7,401 nt of DNA, taken from positions 1 through 7,401 of the forward strand of contig VBJK01000302.1 of NCBI GenBank assembly GCA_005879655.1, read 5' to 3'. The notes below the pieces were generated by a model, which was not told where the DNA came from, ran no database searches, and was given only the letters and a program-made list of their open reading frames with translations. A program made the position numbers and the translations under genes. The stretch is from Chloroflexota bacterium. GTDB taxonomy: Bacteria > Chloroflexota > Ktedonobacteria > Ktedonobacterales > Ktedonobacteraceae. Every line of letters begins with the position of its first letter. The first letter of the stretch is position 1. Shown here in pieces: positions 7,048-7,401 of the stretch.

Positions 7048-7118
7048 GCATCAACCTAACGCTTGACAGCAGGATTGCAAAGGGCAGCAAGCCCTGGACC
7101 CCCGGCTTAGGTTGATGC
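7048..7118 (-). repeat. 12-bp inverted repeat in the 16S trailer
   Basis: GCATCAACCTAA (7048-7059) and TTAGGTTGATGC (7107-7118) are perfect inverted copies enclosing 47 nt, within which AGGGC-AGCAA-GCCCT (7081-7095) forms a smaller hairpin. It sits directly upstream of the terminator in the transcript. It could be a processing or termination structure, or the ends of a small insertion. Confidence 0.6.
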
Positions 7119-7150
7119 GTATCTTGTCATGAGGATCATGCCAGATCACC

Positions 7151-7193
7151 AAATCATCTGGCGCAAACTGATCGGTATGCAAATCATTTGGCG
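7151..7193. repeat. Near-identical 13-mers 30 bp apart
   Basis: AAATCATCTGGCG (7151-7163) recurs as AAATCATTTGGCG (7181-7193), with one mismatch. The first copy also takes part in a stem: CCAGAT (7141-7146) with ATCTGG (7156-7161). The function is unknown. Confidence 0.4.
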
Positions 7194-7220
7194 ATTGAAG
7201 TACACTCATATGTCCATGTA

Positions 7221-7335
7221 CCAGCTGTTGAGGCCCTAACAACTGGAGAGTGGAAAACAGCCTGTGCTGTTTTGCTTCATGCAGGTCCTGCTCGACCTGG
7301 AAGTAGAGACTCATCGAAGAGTCTCGATACTCCCT
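7221..7335 (-). ncRNA. Structured 3' trailer of precursor 16S rRNA
   Basis: Four hairpins follow the 16S 3' end in transcript order: GAGACTC/GAGTCTC (7306-7325, 6-nt loop), CAGGTC/GACCTG (7282-7299), AAAACAGC/GCTGTTTT (7254-7273, 4-nt loop) and CCAG-C-TGTT with AACA-A-CTGG (7221-7246, one mismatch). The first lies 11 nt from the mature end and may guide maturation. No tRNA gene is recognisable here. A minus-strand reading frame across this region has no family resemblance and overlaps the rRNA end, so I do not call it. Confidence 0.55.

Positions 7336-7401
<66 letters not shown>

Overview
This 7.4 kb window is a chromosomal stretch of moderate GC content, probably from a soil bacterium of the Ktedonobacteria (Chloroflexota). 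The placement is an inference. It rests on the style of the NarL-type two-component pair, the QueA-like protein of the actinobacterial/chloroflexotal kind, the G-rich hairpin element, and a 16S rRNA gene that seems to lack an attached 23S gene. No single marker in the window proves it.

Layout, left to right. (1) Positions 2-1160 hold the end of a sensor histidine kinase and its NarL/FixJ response regulator, followed by a short RNA region with two overlapping, mutually exclusive hairpins (1186-1226). (2) Positions 1326-2042 encode an intact short-chain dehydrogenase/reductase. (3) Positions 2195-4345 are a zone of decay: a QueA-like gene broken by an internal deletion with frame change, an IS3-family transposase remnant that starts directly at its stop codon, and a fragment of a zinc-type alcohol dehydrogenase. 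Between the last two sits one intact gene, a small cupin that closely matches the manganese-dependent hydroxynitrile lyase of Granulicella tundricola, followed by a perfect 14-bp hairpin. (4) Positions 4346-4751 are non-coding and contain a compact G-rich element (4542-4664) bounded by 7-bp inverted repeats and filled with hairpins. (5) Positions 4752-6861 are a tight two-gene operon: a HAD phosphatase and a type II NADH dehydrogenase with membrane-anchoring ends. (6) Positions 6862-7401 are non-coding up to the 3' end of a 16S rRNA gene on the minus strand. Its trailer is a chain of hairpins and ends at a good intrinsic terminator (7018-7042), with no tRNA and no 23S gene before the convergent NADH dehydrogenase gene.

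How the parts work together. The kinase and regulator form one signalling pair. The phosphatase and NADH dehydrogenase are co-transcribed and probably translationally coupled. The cupin appears to be cargo in a recombination-prone zone. I found no clearly new multi-gene system. The points most worth checking are the apparently unlinked 16S gene with its structured trailer, the hydroxynitrile-lyase-like cupin, the alternative hairpins after the response regulator, and the hairpin element at 4542-4664.
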